Under the pieces are notes generated by a model. It ran no database searches. It was not told the origin of the DNA and saw only the letters and a list, made by a program, of their open reading frames with translations. The position numbers were made by a program, and so were the translations under genes. A stretch of DNA of 64,000 bases from Exiguobacterium acetylicum DSM 20416 (GTDB lineage Bacteria; Bacillota; Bacilli; Exiguobacteriales; Exiguobacteriaceae), in contig NZ_JNIR01000001.1 in the NCBI RefSeq assembly GCF_000702605.1, forward strand, positions 424,501 to 488,500, given 5' to 3'. Of this stretch, positions 9,257-19,186 are shown piece after piece; the stretch's first letter is position 1; each line of letters starts with the position of its first letter.

Positions 9257-9703
9257 ATGAGTCTTCAGGAGCGTTTGACAGCGGATATGAAAGAAGCCAT
9301 GCGTCTACGTGAAAAAGATCGTCTTACGACGATTCGGATGGTGAAATCATCGTTGCAAAATGAAACGATCAAACTCGGTAAGCAAGAATTGACAGACGAG
9401 GAAGAATTAACGATTCTTTCACGTGAAATGAAGCAGCGCAACGACTCCCTCCGAGAATTCGAAAGCGCTGGTCGTCACGATCTCGTCGAGAAAATTCAAG
9501 CAGAGATTGTCGTGCTCGAAGCTTATATGCCAAAACAGCTTTCCGAGGAAGAAGTACAGGAAATCGTCGACGCAGCTATTGCGCAGACGGGTGCCTCTGC
9601 TCCTTCAGATATGGGGAAAGTAATGGGTATCGTCATGCCACAGCTTAAAGGCAAGGCAGACGGTGCGTTAATTAATCGACTCGTCAAACAACGGCTCGCT
9701 TAA
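9257..9703 (+). CDS. yqeY: GatB/YqeY domain protein
   Basis: A 148-residue soluble protein resembling the tail domain of the amidotransferase subunit GatB, thought to bind tRNA. Family marks are the start [20 protein letters not shown], the middle [12 protein letters not shown], and the end [16 protein letters not shown]. It sits in its conserved place after rpsU and ends at a strong terminator. The exact cellular role is unknown in the family. Confidence 0.93.
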   Translation: MSLQERLTADMKEAMRLREKDRLTTIRMVKSSLQNETIKLGKQELTDEEELTILSREMKQRNDSLREFESAGRHDLVEKIQAEIVVLEAYMPKQLSEEEVQEIVDAAIAQTGASAPSDMGKVMGIVMPQLKGKADGALINRLVKQRLA

Positions 9704-9710
9704 TACATGA

Positions 9711-9738
9711 AAAAGGTGTCCTTCGGGGCACCTTTTTT
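9711..9738 (+). terminator. terminator after yqeY
   Basis: AAAGGTGTCC, a TTCG tetraloop and GGGCACCTTTTTT. The stem contains one U-G pair and a T run follows. Confidence 0.9.
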
Positions 9739-9872
9739 GTCGTTCCTGTCACAATTAAAAGTTTCTTAATGAATTCAGAATAGTCATGAAACCTTTTTGT
9801 TTTGAAAGCGTATATAATTATAGTAACGAATCAAAGTGCAAAAGAAGCAACTTCTGACACGAATGAAAAGGG

Positions 9873-10394
9873 GTGAACGTACGCACGACGTTTAGCTTAG
9901 GGATGATTTTGGCGGTCTTCATGATCGGGGTCCTCATGTTACTGGTCGAAATATTCGTCACAGGGTTCGGAATCTTTGGAGTCCTCGGAATCGGGGCTGT
10001 CCTTGCTAGTCTGATCATGGCAGGTGCTACAGTTGGTCAAGTAGGCATAGCGGTTGGACTTGCTGTATTTCTATCACTTGCGGCCGGATACTGGGCATAT
10101 CGCAGAATTAAATCGAATCAATCCTTATTATGGAGAGGTTTGATTTTGACAGATTCCACATCGTCTGAAAAAGGCTATCTTTCTCATCAAGACAAAGTGC
10201 AACTGTTGGGACAAGAAGGAGTCAGTCTGACACCTCTCCGTCCGTCAGGAACAATTGAAATCGACGGAAATCGAATCGATGCGGTTACGGAAGGGACCTT
10301 CATTCAAGCGGGGGAAACGATCGTCGTAAAAGAAGTGACGCATGGACGCGTCATTGTTAGAGTCCAACATACGAAGGAGGAGTCCCACACATGA
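9873..10394 (+). CDS. short NfeD family membrane protein
   Basis: A 173-residue protein with three transmembrane segments (about residues 8-75) and a C-terminal OB-fold domain, as in NfeD proteins that pair with flotillins or stomatins in membrane microdomains. Unlike B. subtilis YqeZ, it lacks the N-terminal ClpP-like protease domain and resembles the short NfeD2 (YuaF) form. The start taken is GTG 9873; AAAAGGGG overlaps it, so the ribosome site is poor. The next in-frame ATG is 9903, which would trim ten residues. Its stop overlaps the floA start by four bases (ATGA). Confidence 0.85.
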   Translation: MNVRTTFSLGMILAVFMIGVLMLLVEIFVTGFGIFGVLGIGAVLASLIMAGATVGQVGIAVGLAVFLSLAAGYWAYRRIKSNQSLLWRGLILTDSTSSEKGYLSHQDKVQLLGQEGVSLTPLRPSGTIEIDGNRIDAVTEGTFIQAGETIVVKEVTHGRVIVRVQHTKEESHT

Positions 10395-11374
10395 CACCTG
10401 AATTATTGACTGTATTACTCATATCCGGAGGAATTTTAATTTTCCTCGCCATCTTCTTCACGCTCGTTCCGATTCCACTTTGGATTAGCTCGCTCGCAGC
10501 GGGAGTGCGCGTATCGATCTTTACATTAGTCGGGATGCGTCTTCGTCGAGTAACACCGTCTAAGATCGTCAATCCGTTGATCAAGGCGGTTAAAGCGGGA
10601 TTGAACTTGAATACGAACCAACTGGAAAGTCACTTCCTTGCTGGTGGTAACGTTGACCGCGTCGTCAATGCTTTGATTGCAGCACACCGTGCGAATATCG
10701 AGTTGAGCTTCGAACGCGCAGCGGCGATTGATCTTGCTGGTCGTAACGTTTTGGAAGCTGTTCAAATGTCGGTTAACCCGAAAGTCATCGAAACACCATT
10801 CATTGCCGGTGTGGCGATGAACGGGATTGAAGTGAAAGCGAAAGCCCGGATCACGGTACGTGCGAACATCGATCGTCTCGTCGGTGGTGCTGGGGAAGAA
10901 ACGGTCATCGCACGTGTTGGTGAGGGTGTCATCTCAACAATTGGTTCGTGTAATGACCAAAAAGAAGTACTTGAGAATCCAGAGATGATCTCACGGACGG
11001 TTCTTGCAAAAGGACTCGATTCGGGTACGGCGTTCGAGATTCTCTCGATTGATATTGCAGATATTGATATCGGTAAGAATATCGGTGCGGTTCTGCAGAC
11101 GGATCAAGCAGAAGCGGATAAGAACATTGCGCAAGCGAAAGCCGAAGAACGTCGCGCAATGGCGATCGCAAGTGAACAAGAGATGAAATCACGTGTTGAA
11201 GAGATGCGTGCGAAGGTTGTCGCTGCTGAAGCGGAAGTGCCGCTTGCTATCGCTGAAGCGATGCGTGACGGTAACTTTGGTGTCATGGATTATGCGAACT
11301 ACTTGAACGTGACAGCAGATACGAAAATGCGCCAAGCAATCGGTGGGCAATCATCACCAAATGACTCACAATAA
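10391..11374 (+). CDS. floA: flotillin-like protein FloA
   Basis: A 327-residue scaffold protein of functional membrane microdomains. One hydrophobic N-terminal hairpin (about residues 7-35) anchors it on the inner face. The middle [20 protein letters not shown] and the end [19 protein letters not shown] are diagnostic of the YqfA family. An Ala/Glu-rich coiled coil (about residues 235-295) supports oligomerisation. It is coupled to the NfeD gene, its usual partner, and followed by a small membrane protein gene. Confidence 0.95.
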   Translation: MTPELLTVLLISGGILIFLAIFFTLVPIPLWISSLAAGVRVSIFTLVGMRLRRVTPSKIVNPLIKAVKAGLNLNTNQLESHFLAGGNVDRVVNALIAAHRANIELSFERAAAIDLAGRNVLEAVQMSVNPKVIETPFIAGVAMNGIEVKAKARITVRANIDRLVGGAGEETVIARVGEGVISTIGSCNDQKEVLENPEMISRTVLAKGLDSGTAFEILSIDIADIDIGKNIGAVLQTDQAEADKNIAQAKAEERRAMAIASEQEMKSRVEEMRAKVVAAEAEVPLAIAEAMRDGNFGVMDYANYLNVTADTKMRQAIGGQSSPNDSQ

Positions 11375-11387
11375 AGGGTGAGACGGT

Positions 11388-11858
11388 ATGGATATCATAT
11401 GGGTCGGATTGATGATCGCATTCGGTGTCATCTCCGTCATCTCAAAAGCAGCAGATAAAAAACCGAAGCAGACGAACCGAACTCCTTCAAAGGAGTTCGG
11501 TGAATATGTGAAGCAAATGACCGAACAGGTCGATACGATGCGACAAGAGACGGTACCTCCACCTGTCGTTCGTAAAAAAGCACCCGCGAAGAAACAACCG
11601 GGGGTAACGCAAACGAAAGCGCGACCAGTTCATGAACGAACGGAATTGCAACAACGTTTGGACCAACGTCAAAAGCAACATTCGAAAAAAGGGATGTCCT
11701 CATCGACGATTGGCGAAATCAAAGATAGCGTAGCAGATGGTGCCATTGGATCGTCTAGTCGTTCAGCATCAGCAACGACGATTTCACAAGATGAAATGCG
11801 ACGTGCCATCGTTTGGAGTGAAGTTCTTGGTGCGCCTGTTTCCAAGCGCAAACGCTAA
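11388..11858 (+). CDS. unknown small membrane-anchored protein
   Basis: I do not recognise a family. The 156 residues begin with one hydrophobic segment (about residues 2-18). A charged, proline-, lysine- and glutamine-rich stretch follows (about 22-120), which looks disordered, then a more conserved-looking C-terminus, DEMRRAIVWSEVLGAP. It follows floA by 13 bases and ends at a terminator, so it belongs to the NfeD-FloA operon. It occupies the slot of yqfB in Bacillus, but I see no clear sequence relation. An accessory role in the microdomain is a positional guess. Confidence 0.75.
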   Translation: MDIIWVGLMIAFGVISVISKAADKKPKQTNRTPSKEFGEYVKQMTEQVDTMRQETVPPPVVRKKAPAKKQPGVTQTKARPVHERTELQQRLDQRQKQHSKKGMSSSTIGEIKDSVADGAIGSSSRSASATTISQDEMRRAIVWSEVLGAPVSKRKR

Positions 11859-11870
11859 TATTTGTCTAGT

Positions 11871-11910
11871 GAGTCGATTCTACGAAACGCGTAGGATCGA
11901 CTCTTTTTAT
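11871..11910 (+). terminator. terminator after floA operon
   Basis: GAGTCGATTCTACG pairs with CGTAGGATCGACTC (14 pairs, one U-G) around a short loop, followed by TTTTTATTT. Confidence 0.9.
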
Positions 11911-12029
11911 TTCCTAAAAGGTGGGAACGGGTTTTTCTTTCCATCTTTTCGGCGGAAGTGCTAAAGTGGAAGAGATTAGATATGAAGCGATGACAACTTG
12001 TTATCCATGACTAGGAGGCCATTCACAAC

Positions 12030-12992
12030 GTGATATTCAACGAAAGAATCCCATTTGCATTTTCGAATTCAGAACAGATTCAAGCATTCGTCGGTCCGAA
12101 TGATGCAGTCTTACGTACGATGGAAGCAGAACTTGACGTTCAGCTGACCCATCGAGGAGATGAGCTGTTGGCACAATCCGAACAGGAGCAGTCTGTGATC
12201 TTAGCAGGACAGGTCGTAGGCGTCTTGAAACAACTTGTGAATCGCGGAGCTGTTTTAACGGAACGTGACGCGACGAGCGCCATTCAACTTGCACGTCAAG
12301 ATCGTGTGGATGAACTGCTAGAACTTTACGATACGGTCATTCATACGAATCATAAAGGAAAACCACTTCGTGCAAAGACACTCGGTCAAGCACGTTACGT
12401 TCGGGGAATCGACCGCTGTGATTTGACATTCGGTATTGGTCCAGCGGGAACCGGAAAAACGTATCTTGCTGTCGTGATGGCAGCAAAAGCGTTAAAAGAA
12501 GGTCACGTCAAACGACTCGTCCTGACGCGTCCGGCAGTAGAAGCAGGAGAAAATCTAGGATTTCTTCCAGGGGATCTTAAAGAAAAGGTCGATCCCTATC
12601 TACGTCCTCTGTACGATGCGCTACATGACGTGCTTGGTGTCGAGCATACGGCTCGTCTGCTTGAACGTGGTGTCATCGAAATCGCACCGCTTGCTTACAT
12701 GCGAGGACGGACGCTTGAACATGCTTTTGTCATTCTCGATGAAGCGCAAAATACGACACGGGAACAAATGAAGATGTTCCTGACGCGTCTCGGATTCCAT
12801 TCGAAGATGATTGTTACGGGCGATTTAACACAAGTCGATCTTCCGCGTGGAAAAACGTCTGGTCTACAAGAAGCGTTACATTTGCTCGGCAATGTCAAAG
12901 GGATTCATTTTGAGCACTTTGGCTCAGCTGATGTCGTACGTCACCCACTTGTCCGAAAAATCGTTGATGCTTATAGTCAGGATTTGACCTAA
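12030..12992 (+). CDS. phoH: PhoH family ATPase
   Basis: A 320-residue cytoplasmic P-loop ATPase of the PhoH/YbeZ family, linked to RNA metabolism and usually next to ybeY, as here two genes on. The Walker A motif GPAGTGKT is at about residues 137-144 and Walker B is in FVILDEAQNTT. The sensor region IVTGDLTQVDLP is also present. The start is GTG 12030 behind AGGAGG (12013-12018). The sporulation genes yqfC and yqfD, which precede phoH in Bacillus, are not here. Confidence 0.95.
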   Translation: MIFNERIPFAFSNSEQIQAFVGPNDAVLRTMEAELDVQLTHRGDELLAQSEQEQSVILAGQVVGVLKQLVNRGAVLTERDATSAIQLARQDRVDELLELYDTVIHTNHKGKPLRAKTLGQARYVRGIDRCDLTFGIGPAGTGKTYLAVVMAAKALKEGHVKRLVLTRPAVEAGENLGFLPGDLKEKVDPYLRPLYDALHDVLGVEHTARLLERGVIEIAPLAYMRGRTLEHAFVILDEAQNTTREQMKMFLTRLGFHSKMIVTGDLTQVDLPRGKTSGLQEALHLLGNVKGIHFEHFGSADVVRHPLVRKIVDAYSQDLT

Positions 12993-13028
12993 GCCGTTAC
13001 GGAAATAGAGGAAAAAGGGGGAGATGAT

Positions 13029-15086
13029 ATGCGCAAGGTTGGGGTCTGGGTCGGTCTTTTGACAGTAATATTCTATCTCATCGTATCGACGATGATGTAT
13101 GTCAGCGTTCGACCAGAAGCCTTGTCCGCAGAACCATTCTCAATTGCAGAAGAAGATATCCGGTCACCCTTGACGATGGAGGACCGGGTCGCAACAAATC
13201 AAATCAAGGAAAATTCGGTTGCTGCAATCGAGAGTCAGTATACGATCAAACAAGAGTATGCAGCACAGCAAATTGATAAAGTAGAACAACTTTTTGCTAG
13301 TTTGTCCGGTATTAAAAAAGCAAATGAGATCGGTAAAATCAAACAGCGTCTGCGTGGAACGGAGGCGGCGACACTGTTGAAGGATGATGAGTTACGCTTG
13401 CTTGTGACGTCGACGACAGCACTTCGGAATACGACACGTGACGTCGTCATTACAGCGATTGAAGAAGCGATGCGTCAACGTATCTCGTCCGATGGTGGTG
13501 AAGTAGCAGAAGCACGTGAGAATGCGCGGACTGATATCGAACGTTCGCCGCTCTCCTTCTCATTAAAAGCAGTCGCTAAAGCGCTGACCGATCAACTGAT
13601 CGTGACGAATTACGTCTATGATCCGGAAAAGACGGAACAGCTTCGTAAGCAGACGAGTGATAAAGTCGAACCGGTTATTATTTCAGAAGGTGAAGTGATC
13701 GTCAAACGAGGCGAAGTGATTTCACAAGATGCCTATCGTCAGCTACAACTGGTCGGTTTGATTTCTGATCGACAGTCGTTGAAACCGTTACTCGGTGCGA
13801 TGCTTGTCAGTGCGTTGATGACTGCCTTTTTATTTGGATTCATTCATCGTTCGAAATTGCGATACGCTCAAATGGGGCGGATTCGTTTATTCGGTCTTGT
13901 CTATCTCGTCGTCAGTCTACAATTACTCGTCATGTATGGTATGGCGTTCTTAGCAGACGACATCAATCCTGCACTTTACTTACTCACACCGACCGCTTTT
14001 GCTGCGCTTGTCCTGCGCAATTTATTGAACGAACGGATTGCATTATCGAGTTCTCTTTTTACGGCGCTTGCTGGAACGTTCTTCTATAGTGCAAATCAAA
14101 ACTTCAGCTTCAATATCGCGATCTATTTATTGGTCGGTGGGTTAGTTGCAACGTTTTTCCTACAATCTAGTTTGTCGCGTCGTCGTATTTTCATGAGCAG
14201 TATTTCGATTGCCGGAGCAAACATCGCGATTTTCTTAGCATTCGTCCTGTTACGAAGTGGTACGTTCGAACTACGAGAAACGCTGATTTTAATCGGTTTT
14301 GCGATTGCGAGTGGTATCTTGAGTGCCGTCCTAGCAATTGGACTATTGCCGTTTCTTGAGATGACATTCGGTATTTTAGCACCGACCCGCCTACTCGAAC
14401 TGTTGAACCCGACGCATCCGTTACTCAAAAAACTATTAGTTGAAGCACCGGGAACGTACCATCATAGTATGATGGTCGCGAACCTAGCAGAAACAGCCTG
14501 TGAAGCAATCGGAGCAGATGGATTGCTTGCACGAGTCGGAGCCTACTATCATGATTTAGGGAAAACGCGACGACCACTTTATTTCATTGAAAACCAGCAT
14601 GGACGCAATCCCCATGATCGATTGACACCGGAAGAGTCGGCACGTGTCATCTTGGCACATACTGAGGATGGTGTTGAATTACTCGAAGACGCAAAACTGC
14701 CTGCAGCGATCATCGATATTTGCCGCCAGCATCATGGAACCTCTCTGCTACGATACTTTTATGTCAAGGCAGCAGAACAAGGTGAGGTCGACGAGGAGAC
14801 GTTCCGTTACACGGGTCCGAAACCACAAACCCGTGAAGCGGCGGTCATCATGATCGTTGACTCGATTGAAGCGGCAGTTCGTTCGATGAAAGCTCCTTCA
14901 GAAGAAGGAATTCGGGACTTGGTCTCGAAAATCATTCGTGAAAAGATGATGGATGACCAATTTGCGGAATGTGACATTACGACACGTGAGATTTATCGCG
15001 TCGGTGAAAGTGCGTGTCATACCTTATCCGGTTTGTTCCATGAACGAATCGAGTATCCAGAATTAAAGAAAGAGGCAACGACATGA
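13029..15086 (+). CDS. pgpH: cyclic-di-AMP phosphodiesterase PgpH (7TM-HD protein)
   Basis: A 685-residue membrane protein that hydrolyses c-di-AMP. It has an N-terminal transmembrane segment, an extracellular domain (about residues 35-250), seven transmembrane helices (about 255-465) and a cytoplasmic HD domain. The HD residues appear as GTYHHSMMVANLAE and AYYHDLGKTRRPLYF, with a further HH in CRQHHGTSLLRYF. The stop overlaps the ybeY start by four bases, matching the B. subtilis order phoH-yqfF-ybeY. Confidence 0.95.
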   Translation: MRKVGVWVGLLTVIFYLIVSTMMYVSVRPEALSAEPFSIAEEDIRSPLTMEDRVATNQIKENSVAAIESQYTIKQEYAAQQIDKVEQLFASLSGIKKANEIGKIKQRLRGTEAATLLKDDELRLLVTSTTALRNTTRDVVITAIEEAMRQRISSDGGEVAEARENARTDIERSPLSFSLKAVAKALTDQLIVTNYVYDPEKTEQLRKQTSDKVEPVIISEGEVIVKRGEVISQDAYRQLQLVGLISDRQSLKPLLGAMLVSALMTAFLFGFIHRSKLRYAQMGRIRLFGLVYLVVSLQLLVMYGMAFLADDINPALYLLTPTAFAALVLRNLLNERIALSSSLFTALAGTFFYSANQNFSFNIAIYLLVGGLVATFFLQSSLSRRRIFMSSISIAGANIAIFLAFVLLRSGTFELRETLILIGFAIASGILSAVLAIGLLPFLEMTFGILAPTRLLELLNPTHPLLKKLLVEAPGTYHHSMMVANLAETACEAIGADGLLARVGAYYHDLGKTRRPLYFIENQHGRNPHDRLTPEESARVILAHTEDGVELLEDAKLPAAIIDICRQHHGTSLLRYFYVKAAEQGEVDEETFRYTGPKPQTREAAVIMIVDSIEAAVRSMKAPSEEGIRDLVSKIIREKMMDDQFAECDITTREIYRVGESACHTLSGLFHERIEYPELKKEATT

Positions 15087-15559
15087 ATATTTATATGACA
15101 GACGAAAATAATCGTCTAACGGAAGAACAACGACAGCTTGTCGAATCGATTTTGATTTACACGGCGGAACAAGAAGAAGTCGATTCAAATAGTGAGTTGT
15201 CCGTGACTTTCGTCTCAAACGATGAGATTCAAGAAATCAATCGTGAATGGCGTGGAAAGGATCAGGCGACAGACGTCATTTCCTTTGCGATGGAAGAACT
15301 CGGAGAAGATGAAATCGATTTTGGATTGCTGGAAGATGAACCAATCGTCCTCGGCGATTTGATCATTTCCGTAGAACGGTGTCGTGAACAAGCGGCAGAG
15401 TATGGCAATCATTTTGAGCGAGAGCTCGGTTTCCTCGCTGTCCATGGTTTTCTCCATTTACTCGGATACGATCACATTGAAAAAGCAGATGAGGAAGTCA
15501 TGACGAAGCGACAGGAGGAAATCCTGCATCACTTCGAGTTATATCGGGGCACATTGTGA
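15083..15559 (+). CDS. ybeY: endoribonuclease YbeY (16S rRNA maturation)
   Basis: A 158-residue zinc-dependent RNase for 16S rRNA 3'-end processing and ribosome quality control. The three-histidine motif is seen as HGFLHLLGYDH near residue 125-135, and the substrate-side segment as WRGKDQATDVISF. It overlaps pgpH by four bases upstream and dgkA by four bases downstream, giving tight coupling. Confidence 0.96.
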   Translation: MNIYMTDENNRLTEEQRQLVESILIYTAEQEEVDSNSELSVTFVSNDEIQEINREWRGKDQATDVISFAMEELGEDEIDFGLLEDEPIVLGDLIISVERCREQAAEYGNHFERELGFLAVHGFLHLLGYDHIEKADEEVMTKRQEEILHHFELYRGTL

Positions 15560-15906
15560 AAAGCTGGTGGCAACCCTTTCGACATGCCATGAACGGATTG
15601 TGCCAATCGATTCGAGAAGAACGGCATATGAAAGTTCACGTGACAGTTGGTGCCATCGTGTTACTTGTCGCTTTTCTATTACCCTTGACGTCTGTCGAGC
15701 GAGCGATTCTCTTCTTGACGGTCGGGATCGTCATCAGTGCCGAGATGTTCAATACAGCGTTTGAGCGCGTCGTTGATCTCGTGACGCAGGAATGGCATCC
15801 ACTGGCAAAAGCAGTCAAGGATATTGCAAGTGGAGCTGTTCTTGTGTTGGCGCTTACATCTATTGCAATTGCACTATGCATCTTCATCCCATATTTGGTA
15901 CAATAA
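15556..15906 (+). CDS. dgkA: undecaprenol/diacylglycerol kinase DgkA
   Basis: A 116-residue integral membrane kinase that, in Gram-positive bacteria, phosphorylates undecaprenol to supply the lipid carrier for wall synthesis. Three hydrophobic helices are present, with the family segments FRHAMNGL, ERHMKVHV, EMFNTAFERVVDL and AKDIA-like VKDIASGAVLV. Start is GTG 15556, overlapping the ybeY stop as GTGA. Confidence 0.95.
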   Translation: MKSWWQPFRHAMNGLCQSIREERHMKVHVTVGAIVLLVAFLLPLTSVERAILFLTVGIVISAEMFNTAFERVVDLVTQEWHPLAKAVKDIASGAVLVLALTSIAIALCIFIPYLVQ

Positions 15907-15939
15907 GAATCCGGCCTTTTTGGCCAATACCGTTCCTAA

Positions 15940-17254
<1,315 letters not shown>

Positions 17255-17257
17255 GCG

Positions 17258-18007
17258 ATGATCGATAAGGCGGAAGGGCTTGTACTACGAACGGTCGTAT
17301 ACGGTGAATCGAATAAAATCGTCACGCTACTGACACGTGAATACGGCAAGCTCGCCGTCATGGCGCGAGGAGCGAAGAAGCCGGGTAGTCGTTTTAACGC
17401 GGCAAGCCAGCCTTTCGTTCGAGCCGTCTATATCTATCCAAGGTCACGTGGTCTCGGTCAGTTGAAATCAGCAGACGTCATCACGAGCCACGCGCATATC
17501 CGGCAAGATGTCGTCTTGATGGCGTATGCGATGTATCTACTGGAGCTTGCAGATAAAGCGCTTGATGAACGGGTGCCACAACCGGCACTGTATGATTTAT
17601 TCGTCGAAGGACTGGAGGCGATGGATGAAGGACTCGATCCTGACGTCGTCTCTTTCATCATCGAATTGCGTCTGTTGCGTCATCTAGGGATTGCGCCTCA
17701 TTTGAATGGTTGTACGATTTGCGGGAGTGCTGAAGCACCGTTTGCTTTTTCGTTACACCATGGCGGTCTACTCTGTCGCCGGCATCGCCATGAGGATGAA
17801 CATGCTGTCTTCATGTCAGAGGCAGTCGCGAAGATGCTTTACGTATTTTCTGTCTACGATTTTTCACGGATCGGGACCGTGACGGTGAAACCGGAAACGA
17901 AGCGTCTACTACGTCAAATCATGGATGCTTATATGGAACGTTACAGCGGGTTACGCCTGCGTTCAAAACGTGTCCTCGACCAGTTGATTGATTTCGGCAA
18001 CGATTGA
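17258..18007 (+). CDS. recO: DNA repair protein RecO
   Basis: A 249-residue recombination mediator with an N-terminal OB-fold (RTVVYGESNKIVTLLTREYG) and a C-terminal helical domain with a zinc-binding region (CTICG and LLCRRH). It starts three bases after era, as in Bacilli. Its stop codon overlaps the -35 box of the following glyQS promoter. Confidence 0.95.
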   Translation: MIDKAEGLVLRTVVYGESNKIVTLLTREYGKLAVMARGAKKPGSRFNAASQPFVRAVYIYPRSRGLGQLKSADVITSHAHIRQDVVLMAYAMYLLELADKALDERVPQPALYDLFVEGLEAMDEGLDPDVVSFIIELRLLRHLGIAPHLNGCTICGSAEAPFAFSLHHGGLLCRRHRHEDEHAVFMSEAVAKMLYVFSVYDFSRIGTVTVKPETKRLLRQIMDAYMERYSGLRLRSKRVLDQLIDFGND

Positions 18008-18032
18008 CAGCAACAAGCGGGTTCGGTAGAAT
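18004..18032 (+). promoter_or_regulatory. sigma-A promoter of glyQS T-box transcript
   Basis: TTGACA at 18004-18009 overlaps the recO stop codon, and TAGAAT lies at 18027-18032 after exactly 17 bases. It would start transcription near 18039, just ahead of the T-box leader. Confidence 0.8.
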
Positions 18033-18038
18033 AAATGC

Positions 18039-18258
18039 GGTAGAAGTAACTAAATGAACACGATGACGAAAAGGAGTACCGTCTTTTTCTCAATCAAGCG
18101 ATTCCAGGGTGGTGTGAGCTGGGAGTGAGAGGGGCGCGAATGGCGTTTCGGAGTGTTCTTTGTCAAAAAGAGTGGCATGCGATGCATGCAAGTAGGGTGG
18201 AACCGCGGGCTCGTCTCGTCCCTATGTGCAACGATTGTTGTACATAGGGGCGTTTTTT
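18039..18258 (+). ncRNA. T-box riboswitch (tRNA-Gly sensing) leader
   Basis: The leader contains a stem I region with the apical segment CCAGGGTGGTGTGAGCTGG and a candidate specifier codon GGC (Gly) at 18142-18144 in GAATGGCG. The highly conserved T-box sequence AGGGTGGAACCGCG is at 18194-18207. A terminator hairpin (18217-18258) follows. Uncharged tRNA-Gly would pair with the specifier and the T-box to favour the antiterminator and allow glyQS transcription. The T-box is certain; the specifier position is my reading of the fold. Confidence 0.93.
18217..18258 (+). terminator. T-box regulated terminator
   Basis: CGTCCCTATGTGCAAC pairs with GTTGTACATAGGGGCG (16 pairs with two wobbles), followed by six T. 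It is the off state of the glyQS riboswitch. Confidence 0.93.
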
Positions 18259-18289
18259 GCGTTCCTTAATCATTTCGGAGGTGAAAGTC

Positions 18290-19186
18290 GTGAAGATGAC
18301 AGTACAAGACATGATCTTGACATTACAAAAATTTTGGGCAGAACAAGGCTGCTTGACGATGCAAGCATACGACGTAGAAAAAGGAGCCGGTACGATGAAT
18401 CCGATGACATTCTTACGGAGTCTCGGACCAGAACCATGGAACGTTTGTTATACAGAACCATCACGCCGTCCAGCTGACGGTCGTTACGGGGAGAACCCGA
18501 ACCGTCTGTATCAACATCATCAATTCCAAGTCATCATGAAACCATCACCTGACAACATTCAGGAATTGTACTTACAAAGTCTCGAGTTGCTCGGTATCAA
18601 CCCACTCGAACATGATATCCGTTTCGTAGAGGATAACTGGGAGAACCCAACGTTCGGTGCTGCAGGTCTCGGCTGGGAAGTGTGGCTGAACGGAATGGAA
18701 ATCACGCAGTTCACGTACTTCCAACAAGTCGGTGGAATCGAGTGTAATCCAATCGCAGTAGAGATCACTTACGGAATTGAGCGTCTCGCGTCGTATATTC
18801 AAGACGTCGAGAGTGTTTTTGATCTCGTTTGGACGGATGGCTTCAAATACGGTGATATTTTCTATCAACCAGAGTTCGAACATTCGAAGTATACGTTTGA
18901 AACATCTGATGTCGCGTTACTCTTCACGTTGTTCGATCAATATGAAAAAGAAGCAAATCGTGCCTTGGACGAGAACCTCGTTTTCCCGGCATATGATTAC
19001 ATCTTGAAATGTTCGCATACCTTTAACCTTCTCGACGCGAAGGGAGCAATCTCTGTTACGGAACGCACAGGATTCATCCATCGTGTCCGGAACATGTCGC
19101 GCCGTTGTGCGCAAAGTTTCATCGAAGAACGGGAACGTCTTGGCTTCCCATTGATCAAGTCGAAAGCAGGTGAGTCACATGCATGA
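18290..19186 (+). CDS. glyQ: glycyl-tRNA synthetase alpha subunit
   Basis: The catalytic class II subunit of the tetrameric glycyl-tRNA synthetase (298 residues). It has the typical start [19 protein letters not shown], then the YEPSRRP-like [19 protein letters not shown] and TYFQQVGG segments. Start GTG 18290 is preferred because GGAGG lies eight bases upstream; ATG 18296 is the alternative. The last eight bases overlap glyS. Confidence 0.97.
   Translation: MKMTVQDMILTLQKFWAEQGCLTMQAYDVEKGAGTMNPMTFLRSLGPEPWNVCYTEPSRRPADGRYGENPNRLYQHHQFQVIMKPSPDNIQELYLQSLELLGINPLEHDIRFVEDNWENPTFGAAGLGWEVWLNGMEITQFTYFQQVGGIECNPIAVEITYGIERLASYIQDVESVFDLVWTDGFKYGDIFYQPEFEHSKYTFETSDVALLFTLFDQYEKEANRALDENLVFPAYDYILKCSHTFNLLDAKGAISVTERTGFIHRVRNMSRRCAQSFIEERERLGFPLIKSKAGESHA

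Noticed and set aside
15909-15925. Small GGCC hairpin before cdd
   Set aside because: A four-pair stem with a T-rich loop and no T run after it; too weak for a terminator.
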